NCBI GenBank assembly: GCA_044448685.1
Contig: JBIOHC010000002.1
Span: 1 to 64,000, forward strand
Source: Palsa-965 sp044448685
GTDB taxonomy: Bacteria; Bacteroidota; Bacteroidia; Palsa-965
Reading direction: 5' to 3'
DNA: 64,000 nucleotides
A model generated the notes under the pieces. The model was given only the letters and a program-made list of their open reading frames with translations. It made no database searches and was not told where the DNA came from. Positions 34,414 through 43,226 of this stretch are shown here, piece by piece (within the stretch, counting starts at the first letter, position 1; the number at the start of each line of letters is the position of its first letter). The translations under genes and the position numbers were made by a program.

Positions 34414-35703
34414 ATGATAAAGAACAAGAAGAAATTCATCCTCATAGCTGCTTCTGCGGGAGCACTGCTTCTCATTTGGGTCATTTGGGCCTATGCCGAT
34501 AATAAAACCGAAAAGGATATCCTCGTACAGGTAAAACATGGAGCTTTTGAAATATCGGTCTTTACTACTGGTGAACTGGAAGCCAAAAATTCCATTAATA
34601 TCAACGGCCCGGAAGGACTCCGTTCCGTCAATATTTTCCAGGTTAAGATAACCGATATGATTCCGGAAGGAAGCATTGTTAAAAAAGGGGATTATATTGC
34701 CGGACTGGATAAGGCTGAAGTCGGAAATAAACTCAAGGATGCCTCCAATGATTTACAGAAATTTCAAAGTCAGTATAAGCAAACCCAACTCGACACTGCT
34801 TTGCAGTTACGCCAGGCAAGGGATGAGATGGTTAACCAGGAATATGGACTCAAAGAAAAACAGATAGCACTGGAACAAAGTGCATACGAACCTCCGGCTA
34901 CCATACGACAGATTCAGCTCGACTTTGACAAGACAAAGAGAGCTCTGGAACAGAGCACAAAAAATTATGAAATAAAAAAAAGCCAGCTCACTGCAAAAAT
35001 GGAGGAAGTCGGTGCGGCATTAAGTCAGGCACAAACAGCCTTTGACAGACTCACGGACCTGCTCCTGAAATTTACAATCACAGCTCCCGAACCGGGAATG
35101 GTTATTTACCAGCGGGAATGGAATGGACGAAAAAGAGGAGTTGGATCAACAGTCGGTGTATGGGATCCTACGGTTGCAACCCTGCCGGATCTCTCCATTA
35201 TGAGTTCCAAAACCTATGTCAATGAAGTCGATATACGGAAAATACAAACAGGACAGGCAGTACAGGTGAGCCTGGATGCCTATCCGGAAAAGAAGCTGAG
35301 CGGGGTCGTAACGTCTGTTGCCAATGTGGGTGAACAAAGCCCTAAAAATGATTCCAAGGTTTTTGAAGTCGTGATCCGGATCAATGAAAAAGATACTACC
35401 CTTCGTCCTGCCATGACAACGGGTAACCGTATCCTTGTCCAGCAGCTGAAAAATGTATTGTATATACCCCTTGAATCCTTGCACCATCAGGGTGATTCAC
35501 TGACCTATGTCCTGGTAAGGGAGGGCTTGTCAATGCTCCGCAAGGAAGTGACAACAGGAGAAACGAACGAAAATTTCGTGGTCATAAAAAAAGGGCTTTC
35601 TGAAAACGAGAAGGTTTATCTTTCTCTACCCGATAATCCTGAGACATTCAAGTTAACCCGGCTTTCCGGTCAGGTTCAAACCATCAAAACCAAAAAGCAG
35701 TGA
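34414..35703 (+). CDS. HlyD/MacA-type membrane fusion protein
   Basis: 429 residues: N-terminal membrane anchor (about 7-27), split biotinyl-lipoyl-like segments (KKGDYIAGLDKAEVGNK and TITAPEPGMVIYQREW) around a long coiled coil (about 105-215), beta-barrel (YVNEVDIRKIQTGQAVQVSLDAYP) and a membrane-proximal domain. It bridges inner-membrane transporter and TolC in tripartite efflux. First gene of a three-gene operon; its stop overlaps the permease GTG start by 4 bp. Confidence 0.88.
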   Translation: MIKNKKKFILIAASAGALLLIWVIWAYADNKTEKDILVQVKHGAFEISVFTTGELEAKNSININGPEGLRSVNIFQVKITDMIPEGSIVKKGDYIAGLDKAEVGNKLKDASNDLQKFQSQYKQTQLDTALQLRQARDEMVNQEYGLKEKQIALEQSAYEPPATIRQIQLDFDKTKRALEQSTKNYEIKKSQLTAKMEEVGAALSQAQTAFDRLTDLLLKFTITAPEPGMVIYQREWNGRKRGVGSTVGVWDPTVATLPDLSIMSSKTYVNEVDIRKIQTGQAVQVSLDAYPEKKLSGVVTSVANVGEQSPKNDSKVFEVVIRINEKDTTLRPAMTTGNRILVQQLKNVLYIPLESLHHQGDSLTYVLVREGLSMLRKEVTTGETNENFVVIKKGLSENEKVYLSLPDNPETFKLTRLSGQVQTIKTKKQ

Positions 35704-37031
35704 AGGAAAGGTTCCTCCTGAACTTTGTTATTGCTTTACAGGCTATCAAAGGCAACAAACTCCGTTCTATGCTCACTGCTCTGGGCATTATTTTCGGAGT
35801 TGCTGCCGTAATTGCTATGATGGCAATAGGACGTGGTGCAAGACAGGACATACTGGATCAAATCAAGCTGGTAGGGGTTAATAATATTGTCATTGCCCCG
35901 CTGACCAATAAGGACGAGAACAAAACAGATACAAAGGAGAAGGAAAACGAACAAAAAAAGTTCACTCCCGGCCTTACAGTCAAAGATGCTGAAAGCATAC
36001 GTGAAGTCCTGGAATGTGCAGATAAAATAAGCCCTGAAGTGGTGCAGGAAACAGAATTCGTGTACGGGGGCCTGAGACGCAGCGGAAAGCTGGTCGGCAC
36101 AGTCCCTGAGTATTTTGACATTACAGGATTTACACTTACAGAAGGACGTTTGTTCAACCATGAACAATCGGCTTATGGAGAGCAAGTATGCATTATAGGA
36201 AAAAGTATTATGACAAAATTCTTTTCCAAGACGGACCCTATGGGCCAGTATATCAAATGCGGAAAGGTATGGCTCCAGATAGTGGGTGTGCTGGAAGAGC
36301 GGTCTATCTCTGTAAACTCCATGCATAATCTGGGTATACGCGATTACAATTTTGATATCTATATTCCACTTCGCACAATGCTTTTGCGCTATACCAACCG
36401 GACCCTGGTCACCAAATCTTCAATTGAAAGAGCCCAGTCAAACAATAATTCGGATGAGGAACCTGCCAAGGCTGAGAATACCAACCAGCTTGATCGCCTG
36501 GTAATCCGTATCCGGAATGCCGATCTGATGCAGGCAAGTGCGGAAGTGATTTCCAGGCTTATAAACCGCAGGCATAACGGGGTGACAGACTATGAAATAA
36601 CTGTTCCGGAGCTGTTGCTAAGACAACAGCAGAGGACGAAGGATATTTTCAACCTGGTATTGGGATTCATTGCCGGCATCTCCCTGCTTGTAGGTGGTAT
36701 TGGTATCATGAATATCATGCTGGCATCGGTTCTGGAAAGGATTAAGGAGATAGGAATACGTCTTTCATTGGGTGCTACCAAGAAGGATATTGCATCCCAG
36801 TTCCTTTTCGAAGCCATGCTAATTAGTGTTGCCGGCGGCCTTATCGGAATCCTGCTCGGAATCATACTGAGCTACCTTATTTCCGGCTTTGCTAATATCA
36901 GTACGCTGATCAGCGGATGGTCTATTCTGCTCTCTTTCGGAGTGGCAGCCATAACCGGACTTCTTTTCGGGATTGCCCCGGCAAAAAGAGCTGCTGAAAA
37001 AGATCCTATTGATTCTCTGAGATATGAATAA
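35700..37031 (+). CDS. MacB-type ABC permease lacking the ATPase domain
   Basis: 443 residues starting GTG. The protein opens directly with the MacB_PCD transmembrane helix (FVIALQAIKGNKLRSMLTALGIIFGVAAV), continues with a large periplasmic domain (about 50-310, including an Lys/Glu-rich insertion near 75-95), and ends with three FtsX helices containing ERIKEIGIRLSLGATKKDIA. No Walker motifs are present, so the ATPase must come from elsewhere; it is not in this operon. Inner membrane. Overlaps the adaptor by 4 bp and the TolC gene by 8 bp. Confidence 0.88.
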   Translation: MKERFLLNFVIALQAIKGNKLRSMLTALGIIFGVAAVIAMMAIGRGARQDILDQIKLVGVNNIVIAPLTNKDENKTDTKEKENEQKKFTPGLTVKDAESIREVLECADKISPEVVQETEFVYGGLRRSGKLVGTVPEYFDITGFTLTEGRLFNHEQSAYGEQVCIIGKSIMTKFFSKTDPMGQYIKCGKVWLQIVGVLEERSISVNSMHNLGIRDYNFDIYIPLRTMLLRYTNRTLVTKSSIERAQSNNNSDEEPAKAENTNQLDRLVIRIRNADLMQASAEVISRLINRRHNGVTDYEITVPELLLRQQQRTKDIFNLVLGFIAGISLLVGGIGIMNIMLASVLERIKEIGIRLSLGATKKDIASQFLFEAMLISVAGGLIGILLGIILSYLISGFANISTLISGWSILLSFGVAAITGLLFGIAPAKRAAEKDPIDSLRYE

Positions 37032-38517
37032 GAACCGGATGAATATACCTGTTTGCATAGTGGCTCTGCTCCTTTTCTGTTGTGGAGGCAGCCAAGCACA
37101 GCAGGATACGAGCCTCCTAAAAACAGAACAGTACAGTCTGAAAGATGTAATAGCACTTGCAACCGGCCAGAGCCCGGCCTCCAAGCTTGCCTCCACAAAT
37201 TTCAATACCAAATACTGGCAATACAGATTTTATGAATCCAATTATTTGCCTCAGGTAGGGCTCAATGCCACACTCCCTTACCTGAACAGAGCCATTAATC
37301 CTATCATTCAACCCGATGGTACCAGCAAATTCCTTCCCCAGAGCCTCCTGACAAACTCTGTCGGAATAAATGTGACTCAGAATATTGGCCTGACCAATAG
37401 CCAGATATTCGTTTCCTCACAGGTTCAGCGGGTTGATATTTTGAGCAGCCCTATGAGTTCCAGCTACCTGGTTAATCCGGTCATTTTCGGTATCAATCAG
37501 CCTATTTTCGGTTTCAATAAACTACGCTGGGATATGCGTATAGAGCCCTTAAAATTTGATGAAGCCAAAAAACAATATAATGAGGATATGGAACAACTGG
37601 CTATTCAGGCCAGTGAATTGTTTTTTGACCTGCTGACAGCCCAGATGCAGGTCAGGATACAACATAAGAATGTAATCAATTCAGATACCCTGTATCGTAT
37701 TTCCGAAGGACGATTCAACCTGGGAAAGATTGCCGAAAATGACCTCCTGCAAATGGAGCTCAATGTGATGAGAGCCCGTACAGGCGAAGCACAGGCATTG
37801 CTTGATGCCGACCTGAGCTCCTTGAAGCTGGCCAATTTTCTGAAACTGCCTTCTGATTCTAAGATGATCTTATCTCCACCCAACCTCCTTCCGGATTTTA
37901 AAGTGGATGAAAAAAAGGCCCTGGAAGAAGCAGAAAAAAATTCCCAGGCTGTCACCGCTTACAGGCGACGAAATCTGGAAGCTGACAGGGATGTAACCAA
38001 AGCCATACGGGAGAACCGTTTCGCAGCCAATATAATGGCCAGCTATGGACTCAGTAATAGCGGGCCGATGCTGGAGAGTCAGTTTTCAAATGCTCAGGAC
38101 CAGCAACAGGTTCGGATAGCCGTTCAGGTCCCAATTCTGGACTGGGGCCGGGCCAGGTCACAAATACGGACTGCCCAAGCCCTTCAGGAATATACCCAGA
38201 TCAGCGTGGAACAGGAAGCCCAGAATATGCATCAGGAAATACGCATGCTTAGTAAACAGTTCGAAATGCACAGACAGAAACTGCTGATAGCCCAGAAAGC
38301 CGATACAATAGCCCAAAAACGATTTGATATTACAATGAAGCGTTATATCATCGGCAAGATCGGCATTACGGATCTGAACATTGCCCAACAGGAAAAAGAT
38401 CAGGCCAAACTGGATTATATCCGTGACCTGCGCGATTTCTGGCATACCTATTTTGACATCCGTAAACGAACACTTTACGATTTTCAGGCCGATAAGCCCA
38501 TTCTGCATGTCCGATAA
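37024..38517 (+). CDS. TolC-family outer-membrane efflux protein
   Basis: 497 residues with a signal peptide (VCIVALLLFCCGGSQAQ). Two outer membrane efflux protein repeats with long helices: KFDEAKKQYNEDMEQLAIQASELFFDLL in the first, VQVPILDWGRARSQIRTAQ in the second (the I-x-D/DWG motif is typical). Trimeric channel spanning the outer membrane and periplasm. Last gene of the efflux operon; it begins inside the permease gene's last codons. Confidence 0.9.
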   Translation: MNKNRMNIPVCIVALLLFCCGGSQAQQDTSLLKTEQYSLKDVIALATGQSPASKLASTNFNTKYWQYRFYESNYLPQVGLNATLPYLNRAINPIIQPDGTSKFLPQSLLTNSVGINVTQNIGLTNSQIFVSSQVQRVDILSSPMSSSYLVNPVIFGINQPIFGFNKLRWDMRIEPLKFDEAKKQYNEDMEQLAIQASELFFDLLTAQMQVRIQHKNVINSDTLYRISEGRFNLGKIAENDLLQMELNVMRARTGEAQALLDADLSSLKLANFLKLPSDSKMILSPPNLLPDFKVDEKKALEEAEKNSQAVTAYRRRNLEADRDVTKAIRENRFAANIMASYGLSNSGPMLESQFSNAQDQQQVRIAVQVPILDWGRARSQIRTAQALQEYTQISVEQEAQNMHQEIRMLSKQFEMHRQKLLIAQKADTIAQKRFDITMKRYIIGKIGITDLNIAQQEKDQAKLDYIRDLRDFWHTYFDIRKRTLYDFQADKPILHVR

Positions 38518-38546
38518 CAAAAAAGGCGTGTTTTTTTGATATTTCG

Positions 38547-38554
38547 TAGCTTTA
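38547..38554 (+). promoter_or_regulatory. Candidate -7 promoter element
   Basis: TAGCTTTA, matching TAnnTTTA, 25 bases before the ATG at 38580. Confidence 0.35.
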
Positions 38555-38579
38555 CGTGTTCCGACTCTGAACCCGGCTT

Positions 38580-40895
38580 ATGCCTATACTGAAAAGAACC
38601 TGCTCCATTCTTCTCCTGTTCCTGCACCTGCTCGCAACAATACCCACCTATGCCCAGCATGAACGTGTGGGGGTAGTGCTTAGCGGTGGAGGAGCAGCCG
38701 GATTGGCCCATATAGGGGTCCTGAAAGCACTTGAAGACAACCATATTCCAATCGATTATATCACCGGCACATCAGCCGGAGGTATGATAGGCTGTATGTA
38801 TGCCATGGGGTATACCCCTGCCCAGATGGAAGCACTGGTAAGGTCCAAAGAATTCAAGGCATGGACTTATGGGAACCTGGAACCCAAATATGTATACTAT
38901 TTCAAACGTAAGGATGAAAATGCATCCTGGGCCGCTTTCCGGCTTTCCCTCGACTCTTCTTTTACCTCTAACCTGCCAACCAATATTATCTCTTCCATCC
39001 CTATTGATTTTGCACTGATGGAACTTACGGCAAAGGCTGCATCGACAGCCAAAAACAATTTTGACAGTCTCATGATCCCATTCCGTTGCCTGGCTTCGGA
39101 CGTGGAGGCTAAAAAATCCGTTATCTTCCGTAGCGGTGATCTGGGCCAGGCTGTAAGAGCATCCATGTCCTACCCTTTTTACCTCCATCCTATTTCGGTA
39201 AATGGAAAGATTCTGTTCGACGGAGGTTTGTACAATAATTTTCCTTCCGATGTCATGTACAGGGATTTTATGCCAGACTATATCATCGGCAGCAATGTAG
39301 CAGGCAAATGGGTCAATCCGGATGAGGACAACCTTATTTCACAACTGAGGGCTATGCTCATGAGTGAAACAAAATTCGTTGCACCCTGCGATAACGGTGT
39401 AATTATTGAACCCGGAGGGGTCAACCAGATAGGCCTGCTTGATTTTGATCAGCTCCAGCTTATCGACAGCGGTTACGTGGCCACTGTAAAGGCTTTGCCC
39501 GTCATAGAAGCTTCAATAAAACGCAGGATAAGTGCGGAAGAACTTGCAGCCAAACGAAAGGCATTCACCGCACCGGAAAAAGAACTTATTTTCGATTCCA
39601 TCCATATTACAGGAGTCAACTCTAACCAGGCTTATTTTATCCGGAAACATATACAACCTCATAATAAACCATTGACCCTTGAAAAGCTCAAAACCGGTTA
39701 TTTCAGGCTGGCCCAGGACGACAGGATTAAAAGTCTTTATCCTTTTGCAACCTTTAACACCAAGACAGGCTATTATGACCTCAGCCTGAGAGTCAAAAAA
39801 GAGAAATACCTCACCGCCGAATTCGGAGGCAACTTCTCTAACCGACCTATCAACGAAGGTTATATCGGACTTCAATACAGTTATCTGGGCAAAATAGGGA
39901 TCAATGTACAGGGCAACGGATATTATGGGAAGCTTTACAGCTCTGCACAAGCCAAGGCTAGGATAGACTTCCCCTTTTCTGTCCCGGTCTACCTTGAGCC
40001 CAATCTTACTTTCAACCGGTTCGACTTCTTTAAAAGCAGCAGCACCTTTTTCGAGGATAACAAACCTCCTTACCTCATTACGAATGACCAGTTTGCCGAA
40101 ATTAATCTCGGTATTCCTGTTATGAATTCAGGAAAATTTGTGATCGGTACCGGTATAGCCCAGGTGAAAGACGAATATTACCAGACCACCATATTCAGTC
40201 AGCGTGACACCTCCGATAAAACCTATTTTAATTACTTCACCACACACGCCTCTTACGAACGCAACACGCTGAACAAGAAACAATACGCCAATGCCGGAAC
40301 CTGTTTACTGCTTTATTCCCGCTTCAATCAGGGCCAGGAAATTTTTGAAAAAGGGTCTACCGGTGCACCCCTGAGCCAGGTACCCTATCTTATTAAGGTG
40401 CATGAATATGTTACTTTCAAAGGTGTTTATGACAAATACTTTAAGTTGGGCAAACACCTGAGCCTGGGTATATACGGAGAAGCTGTTTATTCCACCCAGA
40501 GTAATTTCAATAATTATACAGCCACAGTCCTGTCTGCACCCGTCTTTCAGCCCACTCCTGAAAGCAAAACCCTGTTTATGCAAGAATACAGATCTCATGA
40601 ATACTATGCAGCAGGAGGCAAAGCCGTTATTTCAACTATCAAAAATCTTGATCTTCGCCTGGAAGGTTATCTCTTTTTACCTTATCAGGCTCTGAAAAAC
40701 GGTGTAAACGGACAAGCAATAGACGGAAAACCTTTCGATACCAAACATTATATAGCCGAAGCCGCGCTTGTTTATCATACTCCACTCGGTCCGATTTGTG
40801 CCAGCCTCAACTATTTTGACACCCCCGTCCAGAACCAGTTCAGCTTTATGTTTCACTTCGGCTATATCCTCTTTAACAAAAGGGCTATGGATTAA
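38580..40895 (+). CDS. Patatin-like phospholipase fused to outer-membrane barrel (PlpD type)
   Basis: 771 residues with a signal peptide (ending PTYAQ). The patatin domain (about 30-310) has the oxyanion loop SGGGAAG, the nucleophile Ser65 in GTSAG and the catalytic Asp214 in FDGGLYNNFP. A single POTRA-like segment (about 335-410) and a C-terminal BamA/Omp85-like beta-barrel (about 415-771, with aromatic-rich strands such as FSFMFHFGYILF at the end) follow. The type V-d architecture of PlpD presents the lipase at the cell surface. Substrate phospholipids inferred from family. Confidence 0.9.
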   Translation: MPILKRTCSILLLFLHLLATIPTYAQHERVGVVLSGGGAAGLAHIGVLKALEDNHIPIDYITGTSAGGMIGCMYAMGYTPAQMEALVRSKEFKAWTYGNLEPKYVYYFKRKDENASWAAFRLSLDSSFTSNLPTNIISSIPIDFALMELTAKAASTAKNNFDSLMIPFRCLASDVEAKKSVIFRSGDLGQAVRASMSYPFYLHPISVNGKILFDGGLYNNFPSDVMYRDFMPDYIIGSNVAGKWVNPDEDNLISQLRAMLMSETKFVAPCDNGVIIEPGGVNQIGLLDFDQLQLIDSGYVATVKALPVIEASIKRRISAEELAAKRKAFTAPEKELIFDSIHITGVNSNQAYFIRKHIQPHNKPLTLEKLKTGYFRLAQDDRIKSLYPFATFNTKTGYYDLSLRVKKEKYLTAEFGGNFSNRPINEGYIGLQYSYLGKIGINVQGNGYYGKLYSSAQAKARIDFPFSVPVYLEPNLTFNRFDFFKSSSTFFEDNKPPYLITNDQFAEINLGIPVMNSGKFVIGTGIAQVKDEYYQTTIFSQRDTSDKTYFNYFTTHASYERNTLNKKQYANAGTCLLLYSRFNQGQEIFEKGSTGAPLSQVPYLIKVHEYVTFKGVYDKYFKLGKHLSLGIYGEAVYSTQSNFNNYTATVLSAPVFQPTPESKTLFMQEYRSHEYYAAGGKAVISTIKNLDLRLEGYLFLPYQALKNGVNGQAIDGKPFDTKHYIAEAALVYHTPLGPICASLNYFDTPVQNQFSFMFHFGYILFNKRAMD

Positions 40896-41001
40896 GAAAA
40901 ATGTGATCACTCAGAAAATTTAAATTAAAAGGAAATTAATTTGCATTTCTCGTTATTTATATGGAACCTTTGCATAATTAACGATTTGGCATTCATCCTT
41001 G

Positions 41002-41009
41002 TACTTTTA
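41002..41009 (+). promoter_or_regulatory. Candidate -7 promoter of arginine operon
   Basis: TACTTTTA, matching TAnnTTTA, ends 12 bases before the leader ORF ATG at 41022 and about 275 bases before the GNAT start. No -33 box at the usual spacing. Confidence 0.4.
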
Positions 41010-41021
41010 CATGCCTTTGAA

Positions 41022-41153
41022 ATGAAAAAACAAAACACCTTAATCGGCTTAGAGGCCAAGGTAAATCCTGCATTTGTCAGGATGGTTTGTTTTTCTATTC
41101 CTTCCGGAGCCGTATTCTTTACTCCGGCAAGACGTTTCCCCATAAGACCCTGA
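41022..41153 (+). CDS. 43-codon leader ORF before arginine operon
   Basis: An ATG frame placed 12 bases after the promoter-like element. The peptide begins MKKQNTLIGLEAK and ends with three Arg among the last eight residues (ARRFPIRP); one further Arg lies in VRM. It has no family resemblance I can name. Its stop codon (41151-41153) falls in the loop of a short GC-rich hairpin, GACCC/GGGTC. Position, size and Arg codons near the end fit a leader peptide for attenuation of arginine synthesis genes. The evidence is from position and composition only. Confidence 0.45.
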   Translation: MKKQNTLIGLEAKVNPAFVRMVCFSIPSGAVFFTPARRFPIRP

Positions 41154-41256
41154 TGGGTCCATGCTGATTTTACTGCCTACGTGGCGGTAACCCCCTCAAA
41201 CAATATTTTTTATCCGGTTGCCTCTGGCATCACCAGGATCAATTCATTTTAACCGG
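41104..41256 (+). promoter_or_regulatory. Structured leader of arginine operon
   Basis: Four possible stem-loops: CCGGAG (41104-41109)/CTCCGG (41122-41127); GACCC (41146-41150)/GGGTC (41155-41159), around the leader stop; TACTGCC (41171-41177)/GGCGGTA (41183-41189); and CCGGTT (41214-41219)/AACCGG (41251-41256), enclosing CTGG/CCAG. A T-rich run (41205-41211) separates the third and fourth. They may form alternative attenuator structures. Not matched to a named riboswitch. Confidence 0.35.
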
Positions 41257-41284
41257 TGCAGCAGTACCTATATGACATATTAAC

Positions 41285-41978
41285 ATGGGAATTCAGAAAG
41301 ATTTTAACGTCATCCTTGCCACCTCCGAACACGAGGTGTATGCAAATACCATATGCTCCGAAATGGAGGCTTCTGCTAAAGCCCGTGGCACCGGCATTGC
41401 CAAACGCAGTCCTGAATATTGTTCAGAAAATAAGGGAAGGGAAAGCAGTCATAGCACTCAAAGGCCTTGAATGGGCAGGTTTCTGCTATATCGAAACATG
41501 GAGCCATGGAGAGTATGTTGCGAACTCCGGCCTCATTGTTGCCCCCGCCTTTCGTCAAAGCGGACTTGCCCGAATGATCAAGCATGAAATATTCAAACTC
41601 AGCCGGACCAAGTATCCGGATGCAAAAATATTCGGACTTACAACAGGGCTAGCCGTTATGAAAATAAACTCCGATCTGGGCTACGAGCCTGTTACATACT
41701 CAGAACTGACCCATGATGAAGCATTCTGGGCGGGGTGCAAGTCATGTATCAACTTCGACATCCTGCAAAGTAAGGACCGCAAGAATTGCCTTTGTACAGC
41801 CATGCTCTACGATCCGAAGGAAAAGAACAAAGACACTGTTGAAGATTCCGGGCAGCTCAGAAGTAAATCCAACCTATTTGAACGATGGCTGCGCTTCAAA
41901 AAACATGTCCTGCTGCGCAAAAACGATTCCATTACGCACAGCCTCAAAAACATCATACACATTCTGCCTAAATTTTAA
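41285..41978 (+). CDS. GNAT acyltransferase of arginine operon, apparently frameshifted
   Basis: The N-terminal part is read from the ATG at 41285 (FNVILATSEHEVYANTICSE, then ARGTGIAKRSPEY) and the rest (KIREGKAVIALKGLEWAGFCY...) from a frame one base further on. Neither frame alone gives the family protein; joined near 41417-41430 they do, with the acetyl-CoA motif region NSGLIVAPAFRQSGLARMIKHE and GLTTGLAVMKINSDLGY. Homologs open Bacteroidota arg clusters and probably make the N-acylated glutamate of the first step. Either a sequence error, a true mutation or a recoding site. The frame that continues to 41978 can also be opened upstream at a weak start at 41256. Confidence 0.75.
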
Positions 41979-41987
41979 CCCCGAATC

Positions 41988-43226
41988 ATGACAAACAAAA
42001 AAGTCGTACTTGCTTACAGCGGAGGATTGGATACCACCTTTTGCGCGTTGCATCTTAGCCGCATTGAAGGGTATGAGGTGCATGCTGTCTCCGTCAATAC
42101 AGGAGGGTTCACCAAGGATGACATCATCCTTCTGAAAGAAAGGGCCCTTTCTCTTGGCTGTAAATCTTATACCTGCCTTGAAGAAACAGACACCTATTAC
42201 CAGAGCTGCATTCGTTACCTGATTTATGGCAACGTTTTAAAAAACAACAGCTACCCCCTGTCTGTGAGTGCAGAGCGAATTACCCAGGCTCTTGCCATTT
42301 CAGCGTATGCAAAGAAAATCAATGCAGGTGCTGTAGCCCACGGAAGCACCGGAGCCGGAAACGACCAGGTCAGGTTCGACATGATTTTCGGAATCCTCAT
42401 ACCGGAAGCTAAAATAATTACGCCTATACGCGACATGAAGCTGAGCCGGGAAGAAGAGATTACATTCCTGAAATCACACGGGGTGAAAATGAATTTTGAA
42501 AAGGCACGTTACAGTATCAATAAAGGGATCTGGGGTACTTCTGTGGGTGGAAAGGAAACACTTACTTCCCGTACTCCTCTTCCAGAAGAGGCTTTTCCTA
42601 CTCCACTGACCAGTACAGAGCCCGTTGAAATAAGTCTTCATTTTGAAAAAGGAGAATTAACAGGGCTGAATGAAAAACGATTCACCAATCCGGTTGATGC
42701 GATCAGGGAACTCCGGACGCTTGCTTCCGCTTATGCCATAGGTCGGGATATACATGTGGGTGACACCATAATCGGTATTAAAGGCCGGGTAGGTTTCGAA
42801 GCAGCAGCACCTCTTATCATCATCAAGGCTCACCATGCTCTTGAAAAACATGTGCTCACAAAATGGCAACTGTACTGGAAAGATCAGCTTTCTGCCTGGT
42901 ATGGCAACTGGCTTCATGAAGGGCAGTTTCTGGATCCGGTGATGCGAAATATTGAAAAATTTCTGGAAGATTCTCAGGCTCAGGTCAGCGGATCTGTCTT
43001 TGTAAACCTTCACCCCTATCGCTTCCAGATCAACGGAATTGAATCTCCCAATGACCTTATGTCGGATGCTTTTGGCAGCTATGGAGAAATGAACAAAAGC
43101 TGGACAGGGGAGGATGTGAAAGGCTTTACCAAAATATTCGGTAATCAGGTTTCTATTTTTCACCGTATCCAGGAAATGAATGAGTCCAAATCACATAAAA
43201 CTGGCGAACATGCAACCCCTAATTAA
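41988..43226 (+). CDS. argG: Argininosuccinate synthase
   Basis: 412 residues. The ATP-binding P-loop SGGLDTT lies at residues 11-17 (AYSGGLDTTFC), and the substrate region includes GSTGAGNDQVRFD, GTSVGGKET and an R-x-P-L-P-E-E-A segment. Joins citrulline to aspartate with ATP to argininosuccinate, seventh step of the succinylated arginine pathway. Sits 9 bp after the GNAT gene; its last 17 bases overlap the argC start. Slightly longer at the C-terminus than many ArgG proteins because of that overlap. Confidence 0.93.
   Translation: MTNKKVVLAYSGGLDTTFCALHLSRIEGYEVHAVSVNTGGFTKDDIILLKERALSLGCKSYTCLEETDTYYQSCIRYLIYGNVLKNNSYPLSVSAERITQALAISAYAKKINAGAVAHGSTGAGNDQVRFDMIFGILIPEAKIITPIRDMKLSREEEITFLKSHGVKMNFEKARYSINKGIWGTSVGGKETLTSRTPLPEEAFPTPLTSTEPVEISLHFEKGELTGLNEKRFTNPVDAIRELRTLASAYAIGRDIHVGDTIIGIKGRVGFEAAAPLIIIKAHHALEKHVLTKWQLYWKDQLSAWYGNWLHEGQFLDPVMRNIEKFLEDSQAQVSGSVFVNLHPYRFQINGIESPNDLMSDAFGSYGEMNKSWTGEDVKGFTKIFGNQVSIFHRIQEMNESKSHKTGEHATPN

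Noticed and set aside
35736..36326. 196-codon minus-strand frame inside the MacB-like permease
   Set aside because: Cys- and Phe-rich composition typical of reverse-complement shadows; the opposite strand encodes a clear permease.
40941..41021. Upstream extension of the 43-codon leader ORF
   Set aside because: The extension would run through the promoter-like element at 41002-41009; the ATG at 41022 is the sensible start.
41104..41256. Known riboswitch class in the arginine leader
   Set aside because: The stems do not match any named riboswitch consensus I recognise; left as an unassigned structured leader.
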